From: CAVYWD01 sp963772225
Lineage (GTDB): Bacteria > Myxococcota > Myxococcia > Myxococcales > UBA5297
Direction: 5' to 3'
DNA: 64,000 nucleotides
NCBI GenBank assembly: GCA_963772225.1
Contig: CAVYWD010000002.1
Location: 2,604,001 to 2,668,000 of the forward strand
The position numbers and the translations under genes are program-made. This document shows, in pieces, positions 26,320 through 35,528 of this stretch (its first letter is position 1; every line of letters begins with the position of its first letter). Below the pieces are notes generated by a model. That model had not been told where the DNA came from, did not search any database, and saw nothing but the letters and a program-made list of their open reading frames with translations.

Positions 26320-26565
26320 CGGAGTGGACAAAGATCGCGCGGAACGCGCCGTGGCAGATGACGCGAATGAGCTTGAACACGTTCGCTCGGCACGGCGTCT
26401 TCGAGGACCGGTTCATGGTGCAGCGGCCAAGGCGTTCCCTTGACCCGTTGCTCGCGGCGCACCCGGCGAGCGGCAAGGGCGTGCCCGCGGCCGTCCGCGA
26501 GGCGCTGCACGACGCCATGGAGGTGGCGACGGCCAACGTTGTGATGATGAATGGCAGAAAGCGTC
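26320..26565 (+). pseudogene. Remnant of a TROVE-domain (Ro60/Rsr) RNA-binding protein
   Basis: A fragment of about 80 codons reads EWTKIARNAPWQMTRMSLNT then FARHGVFED, and further on GVPAAVREALHDAMEVATAN. These match in order two conserved blocks of the TROVE module of bacterial Ro60/Rsr proteins (the MNLNTFxRHGVF block and the block before the von Willebrand-like domain). The usual sequence between them is shortened, and the metal-binding DxSGSM block that should follow is missing. It therefore looks like a deleted pseudogene. A tRNA-like sequence directly follows. The identification rests on memory of family motifs and needs a profile search. Confidence 0.5.
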
Positions 26566-26579
26566 AGTGGCTCAAGTCG

Positions 26580-26685
26580 GTGAGCGCCGGTGCTTTCGCT
26601 ACCTTGTCGGGAAACCGAATGCGCCGAGGACTACATGGTTAGCCCGGAGTGTGAAGGTTCGATTCCTCCCAAACGCCTGTGGGCT
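26580..26685 (+). ncRNA. tRNA-like RNA, candidate YrlA-type Y RNA
   Basis: GGTTCGATTCC at 26656-26666 matches the T-arm consensus GGTTCGANTCC exactly. Some 20 bases upstream GGACTACATGGTTAGCCC resembles a D-arm with the loop GG. There is no anticodon arm between them, and no 7 bp acceptor partner is present, so it is not an ordinary tRNA. Bacterial Y RNAs of the YrlA type carry just such a tRNA-mimic module and are encoded beside rsr; here it directly follows a TROVE remnant. Ends are uncertain and I could not define the Ro-binding stem. Confidence 0.4.
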
Positions 26686-26921
26686 TGCGTGTCGCCGCCT
26701 TGGGACGTCGCGACGAGGCTCGACTCGGTTGGGAGCACAGGTCGACGCTACCGCGCGCGGCGCCGGCTTTGGCTCGACGTGGCTACCGAAGATCGCTGCG
26801 AAGGAGACAGTCGGGCGAGCGCTGGTCTCGCGGCGGCGGCGCTCTTGCAATCCCTCCCGAGGTTCAATAGGGTCAGGCTCGTCATTGCTCGAATCCTGTA
26901 GAAACAATAAGGAGACGATTC

Positions 26922-27206
26922 ATGGCCAATCGCATCGGAGCGTACCTGTTTCTCGCCGGAGGGCTCCTCCTCGGCGCCTGTGGGAGCACCGCGAGCGCGT
27001 ATTGCGACAAGGCGAGCTCGTGCAACGACCTCGGCGGCGCCACCACTCAGACGTGCACCACCGCCGTGCAAAATCAGTTCAATGGCCTCTCGGACCCGGG
27101 AAAGTCGGATTGCGAGAAGTTCATGAGCGCGTGCGCGGGAATGAAGGACTGTAATGATTTCGTCACGTGCGTGAATGACCTGAACAGCGGCGGATGCCCC
27201 TATTGA
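26922..27206 (+). CDS. Small cysteine-rich lipoprotein
   Basis: 94 residues, unknown function. A type II signal peptide with lipobox LFLAGGLLLGAC is followed by a short mature part with eight further cysteines (YCDKASSCNDLGG, KFMSACAGMKDCNDFVTC), probably disulphide-bonded outside the cytoplasm. Such small Cys-rich lipoproteins are common and fast-evolving in myxobacteria. A GGAG-type site (AAGGAGACGATTC) precedes the ATG. It converges with the Ser/Thr kinase gene. Confidence 0.75.
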   Translation: MANRIGAYLFLAGGLLLGACGSTASAYCDKASSCNDLGGATTQTCTTAVQNQFNGLSDPGKSDCEKFMSACAGMKDCNDFVTCVNDLNSGGCPY

Positions 27207-27209
27207 TGT

Positions 27210-27229
27210 GGGGCCTGGCCTGCGGCCCC
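27210..27229. terminator. Hairpin between convergent genes
   Basis: GGGGCC and GGCCCC arms with an 8-base loop, 3 bases after the lipoprotein stop and before the convergent kinase stop. No T-run, so tentative. Confidence 0.35.
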
Positions 27230-27271
27230 CGTAGGGCATCGGCACCCCGATCTCATTGAGCTTCGACGGGC

Positions 27272-28876
27272 TCAGGGCAAGTCAAGGTTGACCTTGACGG
27301 CCTTGATCTCGCCCGGGGGCACGTCTACCGGGACGCTCTTTTCCAGGTGGAGGTCGGGGTTGCGAAAGACGAGCACCTGCCGCCCCGCGGGGAGCTCGAC
27401 GGGCTGGGTCATGGGCGTGACGCCCAGCTCCTGATCATTCCAGTAGACCTTGGCCCACGGGCTCGTGAGCACGGTGATGCGACCCGTTTTGCGTTCGCGG
27501 GGCGCCGCGGTCGCGCGGATCTGGGTCGGAGCCGCCGCCGGTCTTCTCGGAGCGGTGGCGCCGGCGTCGACGCTCGGAGGAGGCGCCTCGGCGACGAGCG
27601 CGACGGCCGGCGCCGAGCCCGGGTCGACAGGCGCGTCCGGGCGAGGCGCCGCGAGAGCCAGGGCGGTTTCGGGGGCAGCGCTCGCCGCGGTCAAGGGGGT
27701 GGCGCCCGGCGATCGACGGCTCGCAGCGGCCCATCCCATGGCGATCAGCGCGGCCGCCGCCGCGGCGCCCAGCCCCGCCCAGAGGCGCCGCCTGGCTGGG
27801 CGAGGGCCGTCGCTCCCAACCAGTAGCGTGGCTCCGGAGGCGTCATCGGCCGGGACCGGCTGTGCGCCGAGCACCTTCGTGCCGGGGCCCGCGGCGTCCC
27901 GACCGCCGCCGATGGCCGTGGCCTCGGCCCGCAGGAGCGAGGGGGGCACCGGGTTCCCCATCGCCTGCGCGAGCCAGTCGCCGACGGCCGAGGAGCCGAC
28001 GAACCGCCCGGCGTCGACCAGCGTCTCTTCCAGCGCCAGGGTCATCTCGCGCGCGGAGCCGAAGCGTTTCTCCCGGTCCACGCAAAGCGCGCTGTCGACG
28101 ATCTGCAGGAGCTTGGGCGGCAGGTCCGGGCGCAGGCTCGACAGCGCCGGCGCTTCGCCCTTGAGGATGGCCGAAACCAAGAGCCCCGCGCTGCCCGGGG
28201 CAAAGCGCGGCGCGCCGGCCAGGCACTCATGGAGGATGCAGCCCACGGAGTAGACGTCGGCGCGTCGGTCGATGCGCTCGCCATTGAGCTGCTCCGGCGC
28301 CATATAGGCGAACTTGCCCTTCACTCCGCTGTGCTCGCTGGTCGCGGCGTTGAAGGCCTTGGCGATTCCGAAGTCGGCGAGCTTGATGGCCCCCTGGGCG
28401 CTGATCAAGATGTTGTCCGGGCTGACGTCCCGGTGGACGATCTCCAGGGGCGCGCCGGTCCCGTCCGCCAAGGTATGCGCGTAGTGCAAACCCTCGAGCG
28501 CCTGGATGGCGATCTGCGCCGAGAGCCCCGGGTCGACCGTCTCTCCTCGCTCGCGCAGCGCGCGCAGGACCGAGCGCAGGTTGTGCCCGCGCACGTATTC
28601 CATGGCGATGAAATAGTCGTCGGACTCGTGGCCGAGCTCGTAGATCTGCACGATGTTCGGGTGCATGAGCAACCCGGCGAGCTTCGCCTCGTTGAGGAAC
28701 ATCGCGACGAAAGCCGGGTCGGAGGCTAAGTGGCGCAGGATGCGCTTGACGACCAGGAGCTTGGAGAAGCCCGCGGGCCCGCGGTGCCGCGCGAGGAAAA
28801 TCTCCCCCATGCCACCTGTGGCGAGGACGCCCAGGAGCTCGTACTTGCCCAGCGTGTCGTTCGGCATTGGCCCCAT
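27272..28876 (-). CDS. Ser/Thr protein kinase with PEGA-like C-terminal domain
   Basis: Eukaryotic-type kinase of 534 residues. Kinase domain about 12-280: glycine loop VLATGGMGEIFLARH, lysine in LLVVKRILRH, catalytic loop IVHRDVSPDNILIS, KLADFGIAKAF, and YMAPEQLNGE. A proline/alanine linker surrounds one transmembrane helix (LWAGLGAAAAAALIAMGWA, about 370), and an extracytoplasmic PEGA-like domain (ITVLTSPWAKVYWNDQELG) ends the protein. All catalytic residues are present. Such kinases act on FHA-domain regulators. The start may be the first ATG or one three codons later. Alone in its transcription unit. Confidence 0.9.
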   Translation of the reverse strand: MGPMPNDTLGKYELLGVLATGGMGEIFLARHRGPAGFSKLLVVKRILRHLASDPAFVAMFLNEAKLAGLLMHPNIVQIYELGHESDDYFIAMEYVRGHNLRSVLRALRERGETVDPGLSAQIAIQALEGLHYAHTLADGTGAPLEIVHRDVSPDNILISAQGAIKLADFGIAKAFNAATSEHSGVKGKFAYMAPEQLNGERIDRRADVYSVGCILHECLAGAPRFAPGSAGLLVSAILKGEAPALSSLRPDLPPKLLQIVDSALCVDREKRFGSAREMTLALEETLVDAGRFVGSSAVGDWLAQAMGNPVPPSLLRAEATAIGGGRDAAGPGTKVLGAQPVPADDASGATLLVGSDGPRPARRRLWAGLGAAAAAALIAMGWAAASRRSPGATPLTAASAAPETALALAAPRPDAPVDPGSAPAVALVAEAPPPSVDAGATAPRRPAAAPTQIRATAAPRERKTGRITVLTSPWAKVYWNDQELGVTPMTQPVELPAGRQVLVFRNPDLHLEKSVPVDVPPGEIKAVKVNLDLP

Positions 28877-29091
28877 CTTAGTCGGTCCAGCGACGGCCCT
28901 GAGGCTTTGCGTCGCGCCCGCCGCTTAGCACGCCGGCGGGTGGGCTCGCCAGAGCCTGATGCGCCTGGGCGGGTCGCCCATCCGACGCACACCAATTCGG
29001 CGCGGCGCGAGCGGTGGGCGCCCGTTCGTCCTGGTGCCCCGAGTGTCGAAGGAGCACCATGGAAGAGGCGAGCTCGCGCCTCACCCCCCTT

Positions 29092-29117
29092 CCCCCTCCC
29101 CGCTCGCGGGGAGGGGG
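29092..29117. repeat. Perfect GC-rich hairpin, REP-like
   Basis: CCCCCTCCCCGC and GCGGGGAGGGGG form a 12 bp perfect stem with a 2-base loop, preceded by CTCACCCCCCTT. The form is that of common intergenic palindromic repeats of proteobacteria. It lies upstream of the UspA gene. Confidence 0.6.
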
Positions 29118-29177
29118 CGAGTGGCGAGGAGACCTCGCGTGCGGCGCCTTATGGCGGCCCGCCGAAAGGAGCACGCG

Positions 29178-29609
29178 ATGATCCGGCACATCCTGGTCGG
29201 CTTCGACGCCTCGGAGAGCTCGCGAAAGGCGGCGCAGTTCGCGCACGATCTCGCCGAGCAGACGGGCGCCAAGGTGACGCTGCTCTACGTCCTCGAGCCG
29301 CCGCGCGTCTTGCCCATCGGTCCGCTCGACGGCTTCATCGCCATCGGCGAGATGCCCGGAAAGAAGGAAATCGAGCAGGTCCACGCCATGCTCCACAAGG
29401 TCGCCGCCGAGCTCCCGAAGGCCCAGGTCGAGGAGGTGGTGGAGATAGGCCGGCCGGACCACGTCATCGTCGAAAAGGCCAAGGCCATCCACGCCGACCT
29501 CGTCGTGGTCGGGGCCCGCGGGCTCTCGGCGGGCGGGCGCTTCCTGGTGGGCTCGACCAGCGACCGCGTGGTCCACGAGTCGACGCTGCCGGTGGTGGTC
29601 GTGCACTGA
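29178..29609 (+). CDS. Universal stress protein, UspA family
   Basis: 143 residues, one Usp domain. N-terminal IRHILVGFDASESSRKAAQF, then the nucleotide-binding glycine motif VVGARGLSAGGRFLVGSTSD and a C-terminal strand TLPVVVVH. The spacing of the glycines fits ATP-binding UspA proteins. The ATG follows AAAGGAG by 7 bases; longer frames upstream run through the hairpin repeat and are not supported. No operon partners. Confidence 0.92.
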   Translation: MIRHILVGFDASESSRKAAQFAHDLAEQTGAKVTLLYVLEPPRVLPIGPLDGFIAIGEMPGKKEIEQVHAMLHKVAAELPKAQVEEVVEIGRPDHVIVEKAKAIHADLVVVGARGLSAGGRFLVGSTSDRVVHESTLPVVVVH

Positions 29610-29668
29610 ACCTAACCAGTAGGCGCATGCCAGCGCCGCCGAGCATACCGCCTCTTCGGGCACGCACG

Positions 29669-29753
<85 letters not shown>

Positions 29754-29773
29754 GTGCTTGCCATGCGATCAGA

Positions 29774-30111
29774 ATGCTCAGCTTCCAGAAGATGGATGTC
29801 TACCAGCGAGCCATCGAGCTTCTTGCCTTGGCTTCGCAGCTTTCATCCGATGCACCTCGAGGGAACTGCGCACTCTTGGACCAGCTTCGGCGAGCAGCCA
29901 GTTCGATCCCCTTGAACATCGCAGAAGCAGCTGGACGGACAGGACAAGCAGACGCAGCTCGTACCTACGCCATCGCCCGCGGTTCGGCGATGGAGTGCGC
30001 CGCCGCCATGGGTGCCTGCTCGTGCTCAAGGTCATCGACGCTGCCGCATATCGGCGAGGCTGCGAGCTGCTTGAGCGCATCGTCGCCATGCTGACCAAGC
30101 TCTGTCGCTGA
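29774..30111 (+). pseudogene. Four-helix-bundle protein (S23/TIGR02436 family), one frameshift
   Basis: About 110 residues if repaired. FQKMDVYQRAIELLALASQL, LLDQLRRAASSIPLNIAEAA, ARTYAIARGSAMECAAAM and, in the next frame, YRRGCELLERIVAMLTKLCR are the four helices of the family first seen in 23S rRNA intervening sequences. At about 30008-30012 one base seems missing. The gene is enclosed by two arms of an inverted repeat; the right arm starts 3 bases after the stop. The RNA could fold with this gene as the loop, as in rRNA intervening sequences, but here between protein genes. Confidence 0.8.
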
Positions 30112-30114
30112 TTT

Positions 30115-30195
30115 CCGACACGACCGCCCACGGCCGCGTCGCCGTCGCCGTCGCCGTCCACGTCCACGTCCACGTCAAGCGTCGACGTCGACGTC
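30115..30195 (-). repeat. Right arm of inverted repeat around the four-helix-bundle gene
   Basis: Starts CCGACACGACCGCCCACGG, runs through GCCGTC and CCACGT hexamer arrays and ends in GTCGACGTCGACGTCC. It is the reverse complement of the left arm at 29669, apart from differences in hexamer number and phase. Confidence 0.85.
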
Positions 30196-30241
30196 CCAGA
30201 CCCGATTCACTTCCCCAGCTGCCGCCGCAGGCGGCTTCGTT

Positions 30242-30295
30242 CAACCCGGCCGAGCCGGAACCAAAGAGGGTTGCCTTAGGCTCTTTGGCTCCAGG
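30242..30295 (-). repeat. Dispersed intergenic repeat, partial copy 3
   Basis: The reverse strand reads TAAGGCAACCCTCTTTGGTT then CCGGCTCGGCCGGGTTG, the right half of the repeat. The left hairpin part is missing except for GGAGCC. It abuts the PDZ-protein stop. Confidence 0.7.
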
Positions 30296-30306
30296 GCGAC
30301 TGGCGA

Positions 30307-30768
30307 CTAAGGCGCGCCCTGCGCCGCCGGAACGCCAACGCGGTCCGAGAGGCGGACCCGGCGCGGCATCGTGACCTGCTCGCGAACCACGCTGAGGTCG
30401 GCGCTCGCCCCGCCGGGCAAGAGCTCGAGCGCGTCCTCCAGCGCCTGCGCGCCGACGACCGGAGCCCCATTGAGCGCGATGATCACGTCGCCCGCCCGGA
30501 GCCCCGCCTTGCGGGCCGGGCCGCGGCGGTCGACGGACGTGAGAAGCGCGCCGGACCAGACGAGGGTGCCGCGCACCCGCGCGCTCTGGTGAGTGAGGTC
30601 CTCCGCCGTCGCCCCCAGGGGGCAGAGCGGCCGCTCGGCGGCCGCCTGGGTCGGCGGCGTTTCCGGCGGCGGCGCGGGGAGAGCCTGGGGCTCCGGATAG
30701 GCGGCTTGCGCTCCGAAGGCGGCCGAAAGCGCGGCCGCGAATGCCGCTGAACGGAATGGCAAGGACAT
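30307..30768 (-). CDS. Secreted PDZ-domain protein
   Basis: 153 residues. The signal peptide (SLPFRSAAFAAALSAAFG then AQA) is followed by a proline-rich linker and one PDZ domain, about residues 60-140, with GPARKAGLRAGDVIIALNG as the ligand-groove helix/strand pair seen in HtrA-type proteins. No protease domain is attached. It probably binds unfolded or C-terminal peptides in the periplasm. I start at the ATG opening the signal peptide; the frame runs upstream into the dispersed repeat, which is not credible coding. It lies between two repeat copies in the same orientation. Confidence 0.75.
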   Translation of the reverse strand: MSLPFRSAAFAAALSAAFGAQAAYPEPQALPAPPPETPPTQAAAERPLCPLGATAEDLTHQSARVRGTLVWSGALLTSVDRRGPARKAGLRAGDVIIALNGAPVVGAQALEDALELLPGGASADLSVVREQVTMPRRVRLSDRVGVPAAQGAP

Positions 30769-30870
30769 GGCGAGCCCCTCTCTTCCAGGTGTGGCCCCGG
30801 CCCGCGAGGGGCAAGGGGCGCCTTTTGGATGGCGCAAGGCCTCGTTCATGGAGAAGATTGGCCGCGCCTC

Positions 30871-30996
30871 CAACCTGGCCCGGCCGAGGCGGAACCGAAG
30901 AGGGTTGCCAGGCTCCAGACCCCAGGCTTCAAAAACTGCATTCCCTGGAACCTGGAATCTTTGCCAGCCTGCACGAGAGCTCGCGCCGAAGGGACA
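30871..30996 (-). repeat. Dispersed intergenic repeat, copy 4
   Basis: On the reverse strand it runs TGTCCCTTCGGCGCGAG through TGCAGGCTGGCAAAG to GGCCGGGCCAGGTTG and includes the hairpin half GAAGCCTGGGGTCTGGAGCC. It is close to copy 1 over its full length. It lies 16 bases upstream of the quinone oxidoreductase start, in the opposite orientation. Confidence 0.8.
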
Positions 30997-31012
30997 AAAG
31001 GGAGAAAGAGCC

Positions 31013-31981
31013 ATGAAGGCGATCTGCGTGGAAAGCTTCGGCGCGCCCGAGGTGATGCGCCTCTCGGACGTCCCGCCTCCCGTCCCGGGGCAAGGCCAAG
31101 TCCTCGTCGCCGTGAAGGCCGCGGGCGTGAACCCCGTCGACGCCTACGTGCGCTCCGGGACGTATCCGCCGGTGCCGAAGCTGCCGTACACGCCCGGCTG
31201 GGACGGCGCGGGCGTGGTCGAGGCGGTGGGCGCGGGCGCCCGGCGCTTCAAGCTTGGCGACAGGGTCTACCTGGCCGGGAGCCTCAGCGGGACCTATGCC
31301 GAGAAATGCCTCTGCGAGGAGGCGCAGGTCCAGCCGCTGCCCGAGGCGGCGAGCTTCTCCCAGGGCGCGGCGGTGGGCGTGCCGTACTCCACCGCGTATC
31401 GCGCGCTCTTCCAGCGGGCGCGGGCCGTTCCGGGAGAGGTGGTGCTCGTGCACGGGGCGAGCGGCGGCGTGGGCAGCGCCGCCGTCCAGCTCGCCGCCGC
31501 TGCGGGGTTGACCGTCATCGGGACCGCCGGGAGCGACGAGGGGCTCGCGCTGGTCGAGAGCCTCGGCGCGAAAGCCGCGGTGGACCACCGCCGGCCTGGC
31601 TACCTCGAGGAGGTGAACCGGCTCGCGGGCGGGCAAGGCGTCCCGCTCATCCTGGAAATGCTCGCCAACGTGAACCTGGGAAAGGACCTGGGCATCCTGG
31701 CCCGCTACGGCCGGGTGGTGGTCATCGGGAGCCGCGGCAACGTGGAGATCACGCCGCGCGACCTAATGCGAACCGACGGCGCCGTCCTGGGCATGAGCAT
31801 GAGCTCGGGAAACCCGACCGAGCAGGAGCGCGCCAGCATCCACGCGGCGCTGGTCGCCGGGCTCGCCAACCGGGCGCTGCGGCCGGTCATCGCCCAGGAG
31901 CTCGGGCTGGCGGAGGCGCCGCGCGCCCATCGCGACGTCATGGAGAAGAAGGCCCACGGCAAAATAGTCCTGCTGCCGTGA
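31013..31981 (+). CDS. NADPH:quinone oxidoreductase, zinc-free MDR family
   Basis: 322 residues, the length of zeta-crystallin-type quinone reductases. N-terminal MKAICVESFGAPEVMRL, then GVNPVDAYVRSGTYP, PYTPGWDGAGVVEAVGAGAR and the nucleotide-binding VLVHGASGGVGSAAVQLA. No zinc-binding cysteine cluster is present, which separates it from alcohol dehydrogenases. It should reduce quinones or enones with NADPH. Its stop overlaps the GTG of the next gene (GTGA), so the two are coupled. A purine-rich GGGAGAAAGAG lies just before the ATG. Confidence 0.9.
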   Translation: MKAICVESFGAPEVMRLSDVPPPVPGQGQVLVAVKAAGVNPVDAYVRSGTYPPVPKLPYTPGWDGAGVVEAVGAGARRFKLGDRVYLAGSLSGTYAEKCLCEEAQVQPLPEAASFSQGAAVGVPYSTAYRALFQRARAVPGEVVLVHGASGGVGSAAVQLAAAAGLTVIGTAGSDEGLALVESLGAKAAVDHRRPGYLEEVNRLAGGQGVPLILEMLANVNLGKDLGILARYGRVVVIGSRGNVEITPRDLMRTDGAVLGMSMSSGNPTEQERASIHAALVAGLANRALRPVIAQELGLAEAPRAHRDVMEKKAHGKIVLLP

Positions 31982-32322
31982 GAGCGAATCGCCCAGGAGC
32001 TCGGGCTCGCTCGAGCGAAGGGCCCGAGCCGGCGGCGGCGACCGTTCGCCGGCAGATCCTGTCGCGGCTCGAAGGAGGTGCGGTCAGTTTCGAGGAGCTG
32101 CGCCGGGAGCTCGGGCTCGCCGCGCGAGAGCTGGAGCTCGACCTTCGCCACCTGGAGCGTACCTTGCGCGCCGAGGGGCGGCGCCTGGAGGTAGAGCCCG
32201 CGCGGTGCCTGGGCTGCGGCTTCGCCTTCAAAGGCCGGGCCGAGAGGCACCTCCGCGCGCCCAGCCGATGCCCGCGGTGCAAGAGCGAGCGAATCGAGGA
32301 GCCGCGGCTCTCGATTCGTTAG
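31978..32322 (+). CDS. HTH plus zinc-ribbon transcriptional regulator (COG3357-like)
   Basis: 114 residues. The N-terminal half is a winged helix-turn-helix (RRQILSRLEGGAVSFEELRR, LAARELELDLRHLERTLR). The C-terminal half is a rubredoxin-like zinc ribbon with two CxxC pairs: ARCLGCGFAFKGR and SRCPRCKSERIEEPR. This pairing is that of the predicted regulators of COG3357. It starts with GTG overlapping the quinone oxidoreductase stop and may regulate that gene or respond to metal or redox state. The ligand is unknown. Confidence 0.8.
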   Translation: MRANRPGARARSSEGPEPAAATVRRQILSRLEGGAVSFEELRRELGLAARELELDLRHLERTLRAEGRRLEVEPARCLGCGFAFKGRAERHLRAPSRCPRCKSERIEEPRLSIR

Positions 32323-32420
32323 GCCCCTTGGGCGGCTTCTGGAACCGGTCGGAGACCAGGCCCGCGAATGGGGCGTCCTCGGGGCCGAGCTTAAAGGCGT
32401 CCCACGTCTTCTGGAGAATG

Positions 32421-32789
32421 TCATGTGGCTTCGACTGGACGCCGGAAGCCAGGTGCGGCAGGCAAGCGGGGGTTGCTGTCGCGGAAGGTGACGGTGAAGG
32501 GGTGCGCGGCCGCCGAGCGCCGGAAGGCCTCGTAGTCCCGGAGCAGCATGCCCGCGCGCCGCGCGCCGCCATCGGCGTCGACCGAGAGCATCCGAACAAT
32601 GGCGCGGCACGCCTCGGGGCGCGACGCGGCGAGCTTCGCGCCGTCGACGCGCACCCGCGGCGCTCGGGGTTCGGCGGCCGGCGCCATGATGCCGCCGCGC
32701 TCCGCCGGACGCTGGGTCTGGCACGCCAGGCCGAAGAAGGCGGCGGTGAAGGCAGGCAGCGTCAGCGAGGCGTGGCGAAGGACGCGCAT
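32421..32789 (-). CDS. Small lipoprotein, unknown function
   Basis: 122 residues. The N-terminus LRHASLTLPAFTAAFFGLAC is a type II signal peptide with cysteine at the lipobox; the mature part has no family that I recognise (RPEACRAIVRMLSVDADGG, AHPFTVTFRDSNPRL). It is opposite in strand to the regulator before it and shares strand with the ABC exporter genes after it, but a 90-base gap makes co-transcription uncertain. Confidence 0.55.
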   Translation of the reverse strand: MRVLRHASLTLPAFTAAFFGLACQTQRPAERGGIMAPAAEPRAPRVRVDGAKLAASRPEACRAIVRMLSVDADGGARRAGMLLRDYEAFRRSAAAHPFTVTFRDSNPRLPAAPGFRRPVEAT

Positions 32790-32882
32790 GGGGAACCTCT
32801 TTCGAGGGCTCGCATTATGACATGCCGTCCTTCGAGGAGGCCTTCCTTATGCGCGCAAGGCTTTTAGAAACAAAGCCGGGTG

Positions 32883-33923
32883 CTAGCTCCAGCGGAAGAT
32901 CCGCAGCGCGACGCCAAATGAAAGAATTGAAATGGCGCACAGAATGGCGATCTGCGGAGACACCGCCGCGAGCCCCGCGCCTTCGTTCATCACCGCCCGC
33001 AACGAATCGTTCAAGGCGGTCAGCGGCAAGAGCCGCAGGAACGGCTGCACCGAGTCGGGGAAGTTGCTCGTGGAGAAGAAAACGCCCGAGCCGATGAACA
33101 TGGGCATCATCACCAGGTTGATGAGCCCGCCCACGGTCTCGGTGTTCTGGGCCCGGGAGGCGACGAGCAGCCCGACGCCGGCGAAGGCCACGGCCCCCAG
33201 GAACGACAGCGCCGCGAACAGCGCCAGTGAGCCCCGGAGCTGCACGGAGAAGGCGAGGGCGCCGAACAAAAGCAGCACCGGCAACTCGACGGCCAGAAAG
33301 AAGACCCGCATGGCCACGAACGAGAGCAGGAAGTGGCTCCGCTTCATCGGGGTCGCGAGCATCCGCTTCAGGAGCTTGCGCGTCCGGGTCTCGACGATGA
33401 CGTAGCCGATGCCCCACATCCCGCTCGACATGATGTTGACGCCGATGATGCCCGGCAAAAGGAAGTCGATGTAGCGCGACCCGGGCTCGCTCACCTGCTT
33501 TTCTCCCGCGGTGAATGCGTCGGCGCGCCCGGCCGCGCGCTGCAGGGCGTCGTCCACCATGGCGCGCGCGAGGCGGCTCTCGGGGCGCGTCGGGTCGAAG
33601 GTGTAGACGCTCGGCTTCCCGGGCACCACGACGAGCGCCGCGCGCCCCACGCGCAGCGCCCCGGCCGCGGCTTGCGCGTTCAGCACCTCGGCCTTCACGC
33701 TCGGGCTCTTCTCGAGCTGCTCGCGGACCTCCTGCGCGCTCGGGCCGTCCTGCACTACGACCCGCACCGCCTCGGGAGGCCGGTTGCGGAAGGCGACCCC
33801 CAGGGCGATGGACAACAAAATGGGAAAGCCGAAGGCCCAGAACACCGTCGACGGCTCGCGAAAGAACAGCCGCAGCCGCGCCAGGGTGAGCTCGACGAAT
33901 GGGTGTTTCGGGCTTGCTTTCAT
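32883..33923 (-). CDS. ABC-2 type transporter permease
   Basis: 346 residues, ABC2_membrane_3 type: one N-terminal transmembrane helix (FWAFGFPILLSIALGVAF), a large extracytoplasmic domain of about 130 residues (VVVQDGPSAQEVREQLEKSP), then five helices including LPGIIGVNIMSSGMWGIGYV. With the ATP-binding protein encoded just upstream (40 bases) it makes an export ABC complex. The substrate is not evident; drug, lipid or lipoprotein export are family options. Confidence 0.9.
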   Translation of the reverse strand: MKASPKHPFVELTLARLRLFFREPSTVFWAFGFPILLSIALGVAFRNRPPEAVRVVVQDGPSAQEVREQLEKSPSVKAEVLNAQAAAGALRVGRAALVVVPGKPSVYTFDPTRPESRLARAMVDDALQRAAGRADAFTAGEKQVSEPGSRYIDFLLPGIIGVNIMSSGMWGIGYVIVETRTRKLLKRMLATPMKRSHFLLSFVAMRVFFLAVELPVLLLFGALAFSVQLRGSLALFAALSFLGAVAFAGVGLLVASRAQNTETVGGLINLVMMPMFIGSGVFFSTSNFPDSVQPFLRLLPLTALNDSLRAVMNEGAGLAAVSPQIAILCAISILSFGVALRIFRWS

Positions 33924-33963
33924 GGGCAGTCCGCCGTTCAGGGAGCCGGGGGCGATGTTTCGC

Positions 33964-34893
<930 letters not shown>

Positions 34894-35108
34894 GGCTTGT
34901 CGGTCCGGGGGGCTTTGGGCGGCGACATACTGCCCCGCCGGAGCCCAGCGGCGCCAGTCGCATGGTGGGTCGCCGCGGTCCCGCCTCTCAGATGTCCGAG
35001 GAAGTGCCGAGTTTCAGGGAAGAAAAAGCGAGTTGTCCCGAGGAGGCGTCGGGGCTACAAAGCCGGCTGACGGCTGCGTTCGCCGCCTTCCAGCCGGGCA
35101 AGGGAGCT

Positions 35109-35528
35109 ATGGCCAGCCTGACCTACGAAGCCGTGCGCGAAGCGCCCGTCGAGGCGATCGTCGAGCTCTACAAAGCCGGCGGCTGGTGGCAGGAGAGCCA
35201 GGCGTGGCGGGAGACCATCCCTCGGATGATCCTCGGCAGCTTCTGCTTCATGGTCGCCAAGGACCCGAGCGGGCAATTTGTGGGGATGGGCCGCGCCATC
35301 TCCGACGGCTGCAGCGACGCGTACATCCAGGACGTGGTGGTCCTTCACAGCCACCGCGGCCAGGGGGTGGGCGCCGAGATCATCCGCCGCCTCACCGAGT
35401 ACTGCGCCGACCGGCAGATCAGCTGGATAGGGCTCGTGGCCGAGCCCGGGACCCAGCCCTTCTACGAGCGGCTGGGGTATGGGCCGCTCCGCGGATACCA
35501 ACCGATGCTGTACGGCAAGAAAGACTGA
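35109..35528 (+). CDS. GNAT-family N-acetyltransferase
   Basis: 139 residues. The acetyl-CoA site is in DVVVLHSHRGQGVGAEIIRR (Q/RxxGxG/A motif), and WIGLVAEPGTQPFYERLGYG is the C-terminal GNAT signature. The start at MASLTYEAVREAPVEA has AGGGAG 4 bases upstream; a longer frame from 34992 would add an unstructured tail. It is followed without gap by the DUF2156 gene and a secreted-protein gene, three genes coupled by touching or overlapping codons. The acceptor substrate is unknown. Confidence 0.85.
   Translation: MASLTYEAVREAPVEAIVELYKAGGWWQESQAWRETIPRMILGSFCFMVAKDPSGQFVGMGRAISDGCSDAYIQDVVVLHSHRGQGVGAEIIRRLTEYCADRQISWIGLVAEPGTQPFYERLGYGPLRGYQPMLYGKKD

Noticed and set aside
26656..26670. Ordinary tRNA gene suggested by GGTTCGATTCC
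   Set aside because: No anticodon arm and no complementary 7 bp acceptor strand around it; kept only as a tRNA-like RNA candidate.
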